Source: an uncultured bacterium (GTDB lineage: Bacteria; Verrucomicrobiota; Lentisphaeria; Victivallales; UBA1829). From it: DNA of 64,000 nt. Positions within the stretch are counted from its first letter, which is position 1. The number at the start of each line of letters is the position of its first letter. The notes under the pieces were generated by a model. That model saw only the letters and a program-made list of their open reading frames with translations. It was not told the origin of the DNA and made no database searches. Location of the stretch: NCBI GenBank assembly GCA_902778895.1, contig CACYZF010000010.1, forward strand, positions 1-64,000, written 5' to 3'. The translations under genes were made by a program, and so were the position numbers. Shown here in pieces: positions 24,767 to 32,373 of the stretch.

Positions 24767-26641
24767 ATGGAAAAAATCCTTCAGCGCATTCATTCTCCGG
24801 AAGACCTCCGGAAGCTCACGGGAAAGGAGCTCACCGCCCTGCCCGAGGAGATCCGCGAACGGATCATCGACGTGGTTTCCAAGAACGGCGGGCACCTCGC
24901 ACCGAATCTCGGCACGGTCGAACTCACCATCGCCCTCCACATGGTGTTCCACGCCCCCGACGACAAGATCCTGTGGGACGTCAGCCATCAGGCGTACACG
25001 CACAAGCTCCTGACCGGACGCGAAGCCCGGTTCGACACGCTCCGCCAGAAGAACGGCATCAGCGGATTCACCAAGATGGACGAATCCCCCTACGACTGCT
25101 TCGGCTCCGGGCACTCCGGCACCGCGCTTTCCGCTGCCATGGGATTCGAGGTCGCAGACTATCTGCTGAAGAAAGAGGACCGCGTGATCGTGGTCGTCGG
25201 CGATGGCGCGCTCACCAACGGAATCACGTTCGAGGCGCTGAACAATCTCCGATCCACCTGCCGCGGCCTGATCCTGATCGTGAACGACAACAAGATGTCG
25301 ATCGCACGCAGCACCGGCGCGATATCACGCATTCTGAACCGCATCATCACGGCGAAAATATACAACCGCATCAAAGCTTCGGCGAAATATTTCCTCCGCA
25401 TCTTCCCGCACGGCGAAAACATGATCGGCGGCATCCGCGGGCTCGAAAGCTCGCTGAAAAGCCTGCTCGTGCCGGGCGTGTTCTTCGAGGAAATGGGCAT
25501 CCGCTACATCGGCCCAGTGAACGGGCACAACCTCGTCGAGCTGATTCGCACGCTCCGCCGCGTAAAGGACAACGACCTTCCGGTGATTGTCCACGTGATC
25601 ACGGAGAAAGGACGCGGCTGCAAGTTCGCGAACGAGGATCCCGAGCTGTTCCACGGCATCGGCAAGTTCAACCCCGAGACAGGCGAGCTCATCCGCAGCG
25701 CCGGCGCGAAACCGACCTTCTCCGCCGTCTTCGGCAAATCGCTGGAAAAACTCGCCGCGCAGGACCCGAAGCTCGTCACCATCGCCGCCGCCATGGCGCT
25801 CGGGTGCGGCATTCCCCACGAATTCATCCGAAAATACCGCGAGCGTTTCTTCGACGTCGGAATCGCCGAGGAACACGCCATCGCGTTCGCCGCCGGGCTC
25901 GCCGCAAACGGCTGCCACCCGGTCGCCGCGATCTACGCCACGTTCTCCCAGCGCGCGCTCGACTGCCTGTTCCACGACGTCGGGCTTCAGAACCTCCCGG
26001 TCCTCCTCTGCGAAGACCGCGCCGGACTCGTCGAGGACGGCCCCACGCACCACGGCATCTACGATGTGTCGTTCCTGCGCGCCATCCCGAACATGGCGAT
26101 CCTGATGCCCGCGAACGAGGACGAGCTCCCCATGATGATGGAGGCCGCGCTGAAGCACCCCTGCCCCGCCGTCATACGCTACCCGAAGGGCAATTCCGGA
26201 CGCCCCGGCGGCGATCCCGCGCCCGCTCCGATCGAATGGGGCAAGGCCGCCGTCGTCCGTGAGGGGTCCGACCTCTCCTTCTGGTGCGCCGGACGCGAAA
26301 TCTACACGGCCATGGCCGCCGCAGACATCCTCGAAAAGAAGCACAACATCCGCGCCGCTGTCGTGAACGTGCGTTTCCTGAAACCGTTCGACGCCGCGCT
26401 CTTCCAACAGTACCTGAACAAGCCCGTCGTCACACTCGAAGACCACGTGAAACAGGGCGGCCTGGCATCCATTGTCGCCGAGCTCACCGCGGGCAACGGC
26501 TGTCCCGCTCTGATCTCCTACGGCTGGGACGCCGACGAGATCATCCCGCACGGCTCCACGACGAAGATCCGCGAGGAACACGGCTTCACGCCAGAAGCCA
26601 TTGCGGAAGCAGTCGCCGCGAAAGTCCTTTCCTTACGCTGA
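24767..26641 (+). CDS. dxs: 1-deoxy-D-xylulose-5-phosphate synthase
   Basis: 624 residues, normal for the family. Thiamine-diphosphate enzyme that joins pyruvate and glyceraldehyde 3-phosphate in the first step of the MEP isoprenoid pathway. Visible hallmarks: GHLAPNLGTVELTIALHMVF, WDVSHQAYTHKLLTGR, CFGSGHSGTALSAAMGF, the ThDP motif GDGALTNGITFEALNN, FFEEMGIRYIGPVNGHN, RFFDVGIAEEHAIAFAAGLA (catalytic Glu) and DRAGLVEDGPTHHG. Start 24767 (MEKILQRI) matches the family; an ATG at 24746 is possible and neither has a strong ribosome site. It is a single gene with its own promoter, followed by tRNA-Gln. Confidence 0.95.
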   Translation: MEKILQRIHSPEDLRKLTGKELTALPEEIRERIIDVVSKNGGHLAPNLGTVELTIALHMVFHAPDDKILWDVSHQAYTHKLLTGREARFDTLRQKNGISGFTKMDESPYDCFGSGHSGTALSAAMGFEVADYLLKKEDRVIVVVGDGALTNGITFEALNNLRSTCRGLILIVNDNKMSIARSTGAISRILNRIITAKIYNRIKASAKYFLRIFPHGENMIGGIRGLESSLKSLLVPGVFFEEMGIRYIGPVNGHNLVELIRTLRRVKDNDLPVIVHVITEKGRGCKFANEDPELFHGIGKFNPETGELIRSAGAKPTFSAVFGKSLEKLAAQDPKLVTIAAAMALGCGIPHEFIRKYRERFFDVGIAEEHAIAFAAGLAANGCHPVAAIYATFSQRALDCLFHDVGLQNLPVLLCEDRAGLVEDGPTHHGIYDVSFLRAIPNMAILMPANEDELPMMMEAALKHPCPAVIRYPKGNSGRPGGDPAPAPIEWGKAAVVREGSDLSFWCAGREIYTAMAAADILEKKHNIRAAVVNVRFLKPFDAALFQQYLNKPVVTLEDHVKQGGLASIVAELTAGNGCPALISYGWDADEIIPHGSTTKIREEHGFTPEAIAEAVAAKVLSLR

Positions 26642-26727
26642 GCCCAACCTATAAATTTCATCCTTTTTTGGGGCTTTCAACTGGAATTTTCGGGAAAACG
26701 TGCTAAAGTAAAAAGTGTTTTTTTCGT

Positions 26728-26801
26728 AACCCTGTGGTGTAATGGCAGCACAAGTGGTTTTGGTCCACTTAGTTCAGGTTCGAGTCCTGACAGGGTTGCC
26801 A
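26728..26801 (+). tRNA. tRNA-Gln (TTG)
   Basis: 74 nt with encoded CCA. Acceptor AACCCTG pairs with CAGGGTT; the anticodon loop TTTTGGT gives TTG; the T-arm contains GGTTCGAGTCC. An extended -10 TGC-TAAAGT lies about 20 nt upstream. Confidence 0.93.
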
Positions 26802-26884
26802 CACCGCAAGCGGTGCTGATACAGTGTGCGGCTTCGCTCGCACACATAGAGTGTGCCAAGCAGTGCGCGGCTAACGCTCGCGCA
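26802..26884. repeat. Intergenic hairpin-chain repeat, copy 2
   Basis: It starts at the base after the CCA of tRNA-Gln. Four hairpins follow in a row: CACCGC-AA-GCGGTG, GTGTGCG..CGCACAC, CACAC-ATAGA-GTGTG and TGCGCG..CGCGCA. This is the most complete copy. Confidence 0.8.
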
Positions 26885-26962
26885 CGGATACCGCAGATGA
26901 GCTGATTTCCGCCTCGGATCGACCTGAAACAAACTTTTTTGAAAAAAATGTGCGTTTCGAGC

Positions 26963-26990
26963 TTGCTTTTTCGGAAATGAGTGCTAGATT
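26963..26990 (+). promoter_or_regulatory. Promoter of the tRNA-Gly pair
   Basis: TTGCTT (26963-26968), 16-nt spacer ending TGC, TAGATT (26985-26990), 16 nt before the first tRNA-Gly. Confidence 0.7.
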
Positions 26991-27006
26991 AAATAGCATG
27001 CCAGAT

Positions 27007-27081
27007 GCGGGCGTAGCTCAGTGGTAGAGCGTCACGTTGCCAACGTGATTGTCGAGGGTCCGACTCCCTTCGCCCGCTCCA
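27007..27081 (+). tRNA. tRNA-Gly (GCC), copy 1
   Basis: 75 nt with CCA. Acceptor GCGGGCG pairs with CGCCCGC; the anticodon arm is TCACG-TTGCCAA-CGTGA, anticodon GCC. Confidence 0.95.
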
Positions 27082-27111
27082 TTCTTTTTTCGGAGCGGCT
27101 GGCGTTATGAT

Positions 27112-27186
27112 GCGGGCGTAGCTCAGTGGTAGAGCGTCACGTTGCCAACGTGATTGTCGAGGGTCCGACTCCCTTCGCCCGCTCCA
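27112..27186 (+). tRNA. tRNA-Gly (GCC), copy 2
   Basis: Identical to copy 1, 105 bp downstream. The identity extends into the trailing ATTCTTTT. Confidence 0.95.
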
Positions 27187-27217
27187 TTCTTTTTAAACGC
27201 ACAAAGGAGCCTCGCGC

Positions 27218-27661
27218 ATGAAGAAAACTCTGCACATCGTTTCCCTTTCGCTCGCGCTTCTCGCACCCGTTTTTCTCTGCTCCTGCGCCGATTTCTGGTT
27301 CGATTATCACAACCAGGACAATCCGCCGCCGGACACGCCTGCGTTCGATCCGCCTCCGCAGGCCCCCGAACCGGCTTCGGCAGTCGAGCTCACAAACGAC
27401 CAGCTCGTCAGCTCCGCCACGCAGTCCCTGATCCTCGCGCTCACAAAGAAAGGTCTGACCGGGACCGGCATGTACAGCCCGCAGAACTCCATCTACGCCG
27501 ACCGCGTGCTCCGTTCGCTGATCTCGGAAGCCATCGTCAAAAGCGGCTCCGACTACTGCCTGGTCGTCTCCGGCCCGAACGACGACGGATTCGACATCGT
27601 CGTCTCGAAGGAACTGAACGGCGATCCGGTTATCCACATCTCGAAGAAACGCCGCCAGTGA
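27218..27661 (+). CDS. Small lipoprotein of unknown function
   Basis: 147 residues. Signal sequence with lipobox-like FLCSC-ADF, then a Pro-rich linker (NPPPDTPAFDPPPQAPEPAS) and a compact domain of about 100 residues (LTNDQLVSSATQSLILALTK, RSLISEAIVKSGSDYCLVVS, FDIVVSKELNGDPVIHISKK). No family was recognised. AAAGGAG lies upstream. It follows the tRNA-Gly pair by 31 bp and could be read from the same promoter. It is a probable outer-membrane or periplasmic lipoprotein. Confidence 0.65.
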   Translation: MKKTLHIVSLSLALLAPVFLCSCADFWFDYHNQDNPPPDTPAFDPPPQAPEPASAVELTNDQLVSSATQSLILALTKKGLTGTGMYSPQNSIYADRVLRSLISEAIVKSGSDYCLVVSGPNDDGFDIVVSKELNGDPVIHISKKRRQ

Positions 27662-27682
27662 GGCGTGTTCCGCCTCGGATCG

Positions 27683-28192
27683 ATGCATTCTGATTTCACC
27701 ATGACTGCCTCCGAACGCAACGCCATGCTCACCGCGGAGGACGCCGTTCTCCTGCGCGACTGCGAATTCATCATGCAGAAAGGCACCGGAAACGGCGGCC
27801 AGAAGATCAACAAGACGTCCTCCGCCGTGCGCCTGCGGCACCGTCCGACCGGGATCGCCGTTGCCGCGAACGAGGAACGCAGTCAGGCGAAAAACCGTCA
27901 CATCGCCCTGCGGAAGCTCCGGTACGAGATCGCGCTGCGTGTCCACGCCGACCCGTCCGGCACGGAGTTCACTCTGCTCCCCTCCCCCTCGCCCGCGAAC
28001 CATGCCCGCCTCATCCTCTGGACCGCCGCGCTGTTCGACCGGCTGGCGGCGACGGGATTCGACCTCGCGCAAACCGCCGCGCTCTGCGGCGTGAGCGCAT
28101 CCCAGCTCGAACGCGCCATGCGGAAATATCCGCAGGTCTGGCGGACTTTTTCCGAATCCAGACAGAAAAACGGCGGCGAAGCTCAAGTTTGA
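27683..28192 (+). CDS. Class I release-factor-like GGQ-domain protein (RF-H/ArfB type)
   Basis: 169 residues. The RF-1 catalytic domain is seen at about residues 17-75: FIMQKGTGNGGQKINKTSSA contains GGQ, and HRPTGIAVAANEERSQAKNR follows, as in all class I release factors. The codon-recognition domains are absent, and a helical C-terminal extension (residues 90-160, FDRLAATGFDLAQTAALCGV) differs from the basic tail of ArfB. It would hydrolyse peptidyl-tRNA on ribosomes, perhaps in rescue of stalled or damaged ribosomes. Start choice is uncertain (ATG 27683 or 27701, GTG 27665). It follows the lipoprotein gene closely. Confidence 0.8.
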   Translation: MHSDFTMTASERNAMLTAEDAVLLRDCEFIMQKGTGNGGQKINKTSSAVRLRHRPTGIAVAANEERSQAKNRHIALRKLRYEIALRVHADPSGTEFTLLPSPSPANHARLILWTAALFDRLAATGFDLAQTAALCGVSASQLERAMRKYPQVWRTFSESRQKNGGEAQV

Positions 28193-28237
28193 AGAGCATC
28201 CGCCGCCGGATTGGCGTTTGATTCGTTTGAACCGGAT

Positions 28238-28936
28238 TTACGGATTGTAGATCAGCGGGCCGGTGCCGTCGCCGCCGGAATACCCCGGAAGGTTGCGGTT
28301 GGAGGAGCCGTTGCCGGAAGTGTTTCCTGCGCGCACGGACCGCGGCATGATGATGATCGGGTCCTGCGCCTGAGCCTGCTTCGGCTGCTCCGGCGCCTGT
28401 TTCTGAGGCGCTTCCTGAACGACCTGCGGTCCCTCGGCGGGTTTCGGCTGTTCCGCCGGACGGCTCTGCGGCGGAGGATTGTTCTGCACACGCGCCTCTG
28501 CGGGCGGCGGATTATCCTGCGGACGACGCACCTCTGCGGACGGCGGATTGTTCTGCGGACGACGACCACCACCCCGTTCAGGTTCCGTGTTTCTCGGTTT
28601 GGGCTGAGGGGTGGGCTTGGACTGCGGATTGGTCGGTAGCAGGGAACCGATCGTGCTGCCATTGCTCAATGAACCGATCGTGCTGCCGTTGCTCAGGGAA
28701 CCGATCGTGCTACCATTGCTCAATGAACCGATTGTGCTGCCCGAACTCAGCGAGCCGATGACGGGTGACGACGTCTTCTGCTGGGCCGGTTTCGGCTGCG
28801 GCTGAGGCTGGGGTTTGGGCTGAGGCTTGGGCTGCGGAGCCGGACCGCGGCCGCCGGCATAGACGGTTTCCGCCGCGGCGCCGAGCAGGCACACGGTCAA
28901 AAGGACCACCGCGATGCGTTTCATAGAAAGCTTCAT
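28238..28936 (-). CDS. Exported Pro/Gln-rich protein with GSTIGSLSN repeats
   Basis: 232 residues. A signal peptide (MKLSMKRIAVVLLTVCLLGA) ends near VYAGG. It is followed by PQPKPQPKPQPQ, then four or five 9-residue repeats of the form GSTIGSLSN, then a long Pro/Gln/Asn/Arg-rich disordered region and a short C-terminus (GDGTGPLIYNP). No enzyme domain. Such proteins often act as cell-wall-spanning or surface linkers. AAGGAGG precedes the ATG, and it has a strong promoter at 29041-29069. Confidence 0.7.
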   Translation of the reverse strand: MKLSMKRIAVVLLTVCLLGAAAETVYAGGRGPAPQPKPQPKPQPQPQPKPAQQKTSSPVIGSLSSGSTIGSLSNGSTIGSLSNGSTIGSLSNGSTIGSLLPTNPQSKPTPQPKPRNTEPERGGGRRPQNNPPSAEVRRPQDNPPPAEARVQNNPPPQSRPAEQPKPAEGPQVVQEAPQKQAPEQPKQAQAQDPIIIMPRSVRAGNTSGNGSSNRNLPGYSGGDGTGPLIYNP

Positions 28937-29040
28937 GGATTCCTCCTTGCAAAACAAGTTCATTCCCGCGCGCCGGACACACTTTTGCATCTTGCTCCGC
29001 GACACGCTGGAAAAGTTATATTCAATACGCTCCTTCTAAC

Positions 29041-29069
29041 AATTTACACTCTTGAATTGTTTTTGTCAA
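29041..29069 (-). promoter_or_regulatory. Promoter of the Pro-rich repeat protein
   Basis: TTGACA (29069-29064), 17-nt spacer, TAAATT (29046-29041) on the minus strand. Confidence 0.65.
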
Positions 29070-29121
29070 GTGCGCATCAACGTTTTTTCAATAAAAACCG
29101 AGCCTTTTCCCCGGATTCGGG

Positions 29122-29149
29122 TTGCAACTCGCGCTTGCGCGCTTATATT
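29122..29149 (+). promoter_or_regulatory. Promoter of the GH3 glycosidase
   Basis: TTGCAA (29122-29127), 16-nt spacer, TATATT (29144-29149). It lies back-to-back with the minus-strand promoter at 29041-29069; together they account for the 323-bp gap. Confidence 0.6.
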
Positions 29150-29259
29150 ATTTTAATTCGCGCACCCGGGCGCAGACTCAACGCTTTTTCCCATTTCAGC
29201 AATACCCCAACCGGACGGACCAGAATCTTCACCCGTCCCAACCGTCACAGGAGCGATCC

Positions 29260-31362
29260 ATGAGCAGACTTCAGGCAAAACGCAGCAAATTCGTGTGGTA
29301 CGACGACTGCCGCCCCTTCGAGGAGCGCGTGGAGGCGATCATCAAAGCCATGACCGTGAAGGAAAAGGTCAGCCAGCTGCTGCACGACGCCCCCGCGGTC
29401 GAACGCCTCGGCATCCCCGCCTACAACTACTGGAGCGAATGCCTGCACGGCGTGGCGCGCGCCGGCATGGCGACCGTGTTTCCACAGGCCATCGCCATGG
29501 CCGCCACGTTCGACACCGACCTGGAGTACCGCATGGGTTGCGCCATCGCGGTCGAGGCACGCGCGAAGAACGCCGCCGCCCGCAGGCTCTCCGGCGACGG
29601 CAGCACGCCGATCTACCGCGGCCTGACCTTCTGGAGCCCGAACATCAACATCTTCCGCGACCCGCGCTGGGGACGCGGCCAGGAGACGTTCGGCGAGGAT
29701 CCGTACCTCACGGGCGAAATGGGCGCTGTGTTCGTCCGCGCGCTCCAGGGCGACGATCCGAAGTACCTGAAGCTCGCCGCCTGCGCGAAGCATTTCTGGG
29801 GGCACAGCGGGCCCGAGGCGGAACGCCACCAGTTCGACGCGAAGATCAGCAGGCGTGACGCGACGCAGACCTATCTGCCCGCGTTCAAGAAGCTCGTGAC
29901 CGAGGCGAAAGTCGAATCCGTCATGGGCGCGTACAACCGCACGAACGGACAGGTATGCTGCGGCAGCGCGAAGTACATCAGGGAACTCCTCCGAAAGAAA
30001 TGGGGCTTCAAAGGGCATTTCGTCTCCGACTGCTGGGCGATCATGGACTTCCACCAGACCCACAAGGTCACGCCCGACCAGACCGCCTCCGCCGCCTACG
30101 CGCTGAAGAACGGCTGCAACCTCAACTGCGGCTGCTCCTTCGAAAAGCTCCTCGACGCCTACGAAAAGAAGATGATCGCCGAATCCGACCTCGACGACGC
30201 CCTGCGCCACGTCTTCATGACACGCATGAAACTCGGCTGTTTCGACCGCGACGAACTCGTCCCGCTCGCGAAGACGCCGATCTCGAAGGTCCACTGCGCC
30301 GAACACCGCGCGATTGCGCTCGAGGCCGCGCGCAAGTCCGTCGTCCTGCTCAAGAACGACGGCATCCTCCCGCTCAAGCCCACGGCGAAACTCAACCTCA
30401 CCGGCCCGAACCTCACCAGCCTCCCCGCGCTCTGGGGCAACTACAACGGGTTCTCCGACCACATGGTGACCGTGCTGGAGGGCATCGCCGCCAACGCCGA
30501 TCCCGGCACCAGCTTCGAGCCGCGCAGCAGCGTGCCCCTGAACGGCCCCGCGGTCGACCTCTCCGCCCGGAGCTGGCTCTACGACAAGAAATATCCGGTC
30601 ATCGCGGTCGTCGGGTTCGACGAATCCATCGAGGGCGAGGAGAGCGACAGCACGGAACGCGCCTCCATCGCCCTGCCCGCCTCCCAGCGGTCCATGCTCG
30701 ACTACTTTTATAAGGAAGGCTTCCGGGTCGTCCTCGTGGTCATGGCGGGCTGCCCCGTCGACCTCCGCGAGGATGTGAAGAAAGCCGCCGCGATCATGTA
30801 CGCCTCCTACCCCGGCGAAGCGGGCGGCGCCGCCATCGGCGAGGTCCTCTTCGGCAAGGTCTGTCCCTCCGGGCGGCTCCCGTTCACCTTCCCTCTGAAC
30901 CCGAAGAAGCTCCCCGACTTCCACGACTACAGCATGGCGAACCGCACCTACCGTTACGCGAAGGACAACATCCTCTTCCCGTTCGGGTTCGGCCTCAGCT
31001 ATACCGAGTTCGAATATTCCAACGCCCGCCTCACGGACTCCCTCGCGAAGAAGGGCCGCGTGACCGTCTCCGCGAACGTCGCGAACGCCGGCGATTGCGC
31101 GGGCGACGAAGTCGTCCAGCTGTACATCAGCCACACGAAGCCCGGCGTGGAAGCCCCGCTCGTCGAGCTGAAGGGATTCCGGCGTATCCACCTCGAACCG
31201 GGCGAGTCGCGGCGCGTCTCCATCGACGTCCCCGCCGAGGCGTTCCAGCTCGTCGACGCCCAGGGACGCTGGTTCATGCCGTCCGACGACGTCGAGATCT
31301 TCTTCGGGCACGACAGCCGCACCCTCGCCTCGAAGGTCCTCACCCTCAAGCTCAAGAAATAA
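29260..31362 (+). CDS. Glycoside hydrolase family 3 beta-glycosidase, cytoplasmic
   Basis: 700 residues. GH3 N-terminal barrel (YNYWSECLHGVARAGMATVF, WSPNINIFRDPRWGRGQETF, KHFWGHSGPE), nucleophile Asp257 in GHFVSDCWAIMDF, then the alpha/beta C-terminal domain (KSVVLLKNDGILPLKP, GEAGGAAIGEVLFGKVCPSG, FPFGFGLSYTEFEY) and a fibronectin-III-like end. The plan matches beta-xylosidases and beta-glucosidases. No signal peptide, so it probably finishes imported oligosaccharides. Start 29260 has CAGGAG upstream; a longer frame before it is not protein-like. It pairs logically with the GH43, GH115 and esterase genes, which are exported. Confidence 0.9.
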   Translation: MSRLQAKRSKFVWYDDCRPFEERVEAIIKAMTVKEKVSQLLHDAPAVERLGIPAYNYWSECLHGVARAGMATVFPQAIAMAATFDTDLEYRMGCAIAVEARAKNAAARRLSGDGSTPIYRGLTFWSPNINIFRDPRWGRGQETFGEDPYLTGEMGAVFVRALQGDDPKYLKLAACAKHFWGHSGPEAERHQFDAKISRRDATQTYLPAFKKLVTEAKVESVMGAYNRTNGQVCCGSAKYIRELLRKKWGFKGHFVSDCWAIMDFHQTHKVTPDQTASAAYALKNGCNLNCGCSFEKLLDAYEKKMIAESDLDDALRHVFMTRMKLGCFDRDELVPLAKTPISKVHCAEHRAIALEAARKSVVLLKNDGILPLKPTAKLNLTGPNLTSLPALWGNYNGFSDHMVTVLEGIAANADPGTSFEPRSSVPLNGPAVDLSARSWLYDKKYPVIAVVGFDESIEGEESDSTERASIALPASQRSMLDYFYKEGFRVVLVVMAGCPVDLREDVKKAAAIMYASYPGEAGGAAIGEVLFGKVCPSGRLPFTFPLNPKKLPDFHDYSMANRTYRYAKDNILFPFGFGLSYTEFEYSNARLTDSLAKKGRVTVSANVANAGDCAGDEVVQLYISHTKPGVEAPLVELKGFRRIHLEPGESRRVSIDVPAEAFQLVDAQGRWFMPSDDVEIFFGHDSRTLASKVLTLKLKK

Positions 31363-31377
31363 TCCGCAGTGTTTCCC

Positions 31378-31443
31378 GTGCGCGAGCGCTAGCCGCGCAC
31401 ACCGCAAGCGGTGCTGATACAGTGCTCTGCTACGCGAGAGCAC
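31378..31443. repeat. Intergenic hairpin-chain repeat, copy 3
   Basis: GTGCGCG..CGCGCAC (31378-31400), CACCGC-AA-GCGGTG, spacer CTGATACA, then GTGCTC..GAGCAC (to 31443). The same modules as copies 1 and 2, in a different order. Confidence 0.8.
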
Positions 31444-31451
31444 ACTGCGAA

Positions 31452-31496
31452 CAAAAAATAAGAAACCCGGGCTCCTCGAATTGAGGGGTCCGGGTA
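31452..31496 (-). terminator. Terminator of the etf-acd-rpoZ-purE operon
   Basis: On the minus strand ACCCGG..CCCTC pairs with GAGG..CCCGGGT, followed by TTTCTTATTTTTTG. Confidence 0.7.
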
Positions 31497-31525
31497 TTGT
31501 TTTCGGTTTTTTTCCGAAGCGCGGC

Positions 31526-32026
31526 TTACTGCTGCACCTCCGCCTGAAGCGCGGCGTCGTCCGCGAGGACTTTGTCGGCCTGCGCCTTGCGGAAGTCCTT
31601 CAGCTTCGCGGCAAGCGCGGCGTCGGACAGCGCGAGCATCTCGACAGCCAGCAGCGCGGCGTTCTTGCCGCCCGCGGAACCGGCGGTCACGGTCGCGACG
31701 GGGATCCCGGGGGGCATCTGCACCATGGCGAGCAGGGAATCCAGCCCGTTAAACGGCGCGGAGGCCATCGGGATGCCGATGACGGGGAGCGTGGTGTGCG
31801 CGGCGATCACGCCCGCGAGGTGGGCGGCCATGCCGGCGGCGCAGATGAAGACTTTCGTGCCTTCGGCGGCCGCGTTTTTGGCGAGATCCGCTGCCTCGTC
31901 CGGGGTACGGTGGGCGGAAAGGATCCTGGCGCGGAAGGGCACGCCGAACTGTTTGAGCGTATCGAACGCGCCCTGAAGGGAAGCGAGATCGCTCCTGCTC
32001 CCCATGACGATGGTGACGAGAGACAT
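31526..32026 (-). CDS. purE: N5-carboxyaminoimidazole ribonucleotide mutase
   Basis: 166 residues, usual length. MGSRSDLASLQGAFDTLKQF at the N-terminus, ILSAHRTPDEAADLAKNAAA (SAHRTP active-site motif), VFICAAGMAAHLAGVIAAHT and LDSLLAMVQMPPGIPVATVT define class I PurE. It converts N5-CAIR to CAIR in purine synthesis and would work with PurK, which is not in the window. It is the last gene of the operon, 36 bp after rpoZ, with its own GGAG site. Confidence 0.95.
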   Translation of the reverse strand: MSLVTIVMGSRSDLASLQGAFDTLKQFGVPFRARILSAHRTPDEAADLAKNAAAEGTKVFICAAGMAAHLAGVIAAHTTLPVIGIPMASAPFNGLDSLLAMVQMPPGIPVATVTAGSAGGKNAALLAVEMLALSDAALAAKLKDFRKAQADKVLADDAALQAEVQQ

Positions 32027-32062
32027 GATGAAAACTCCGTCGAAGCTGAAGCGGCGCGGCGG

Positions 32063-32350
32063 TTATTCGCCGGGCGTCTTCTTCATGGGTTCGAGCTCGT
32101 CCTGATGGGCTTTCTTCAGGGCTTCGAGTTCGTTCAGGATGTCGTTTTCGCCTTCCTTGGCGAATTCCGCCTCAAGTTTGCCTTCGGCGATCTCAAGAAG
32201 GGCGATGTCGAGGAAGTTGTCGTCTTTGCAGCGGACCATGGGGCGGGATTTGCCGGAGGCCAGCATGGCGGCGCGTTTGGAGGCGAGGACGATCAGGACT
32301 TTCGCGTCCGGGACGACCTGTCTTGCACGGAGAAGATACTCGTTGTTCAT
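32063..32350 (-). CDS. rpoZ: RNA polymerase omega subunit
   Basis: 95 residues. VLIVLASKRAAMLASGKSRP followed by DNFLDIALLEIAEGKLEAEF matches the omega core (LxASKRARQL and xxALxEIAEGK). Omega helps fold the beta' subunit of RNA polymerase. The C-terminus is a short charged helix. It sits between the acyl-CoA dehydrogenase and purE genes, an unusual setting, since omega often follows gmk. Confidence 0.85.
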   Translation of the reverse strand: MNNEYLLRARQVVPDAKVLIVLASKRAAMLASGKSRPMVRCKDDNFLDIALLEIAEGKLEAEFAKEGENDILNELEALKKAHQDELEPMKKTPGE

Positions 32351-32373
32351 GACAAAACCTTTCGAAAAGTTGA

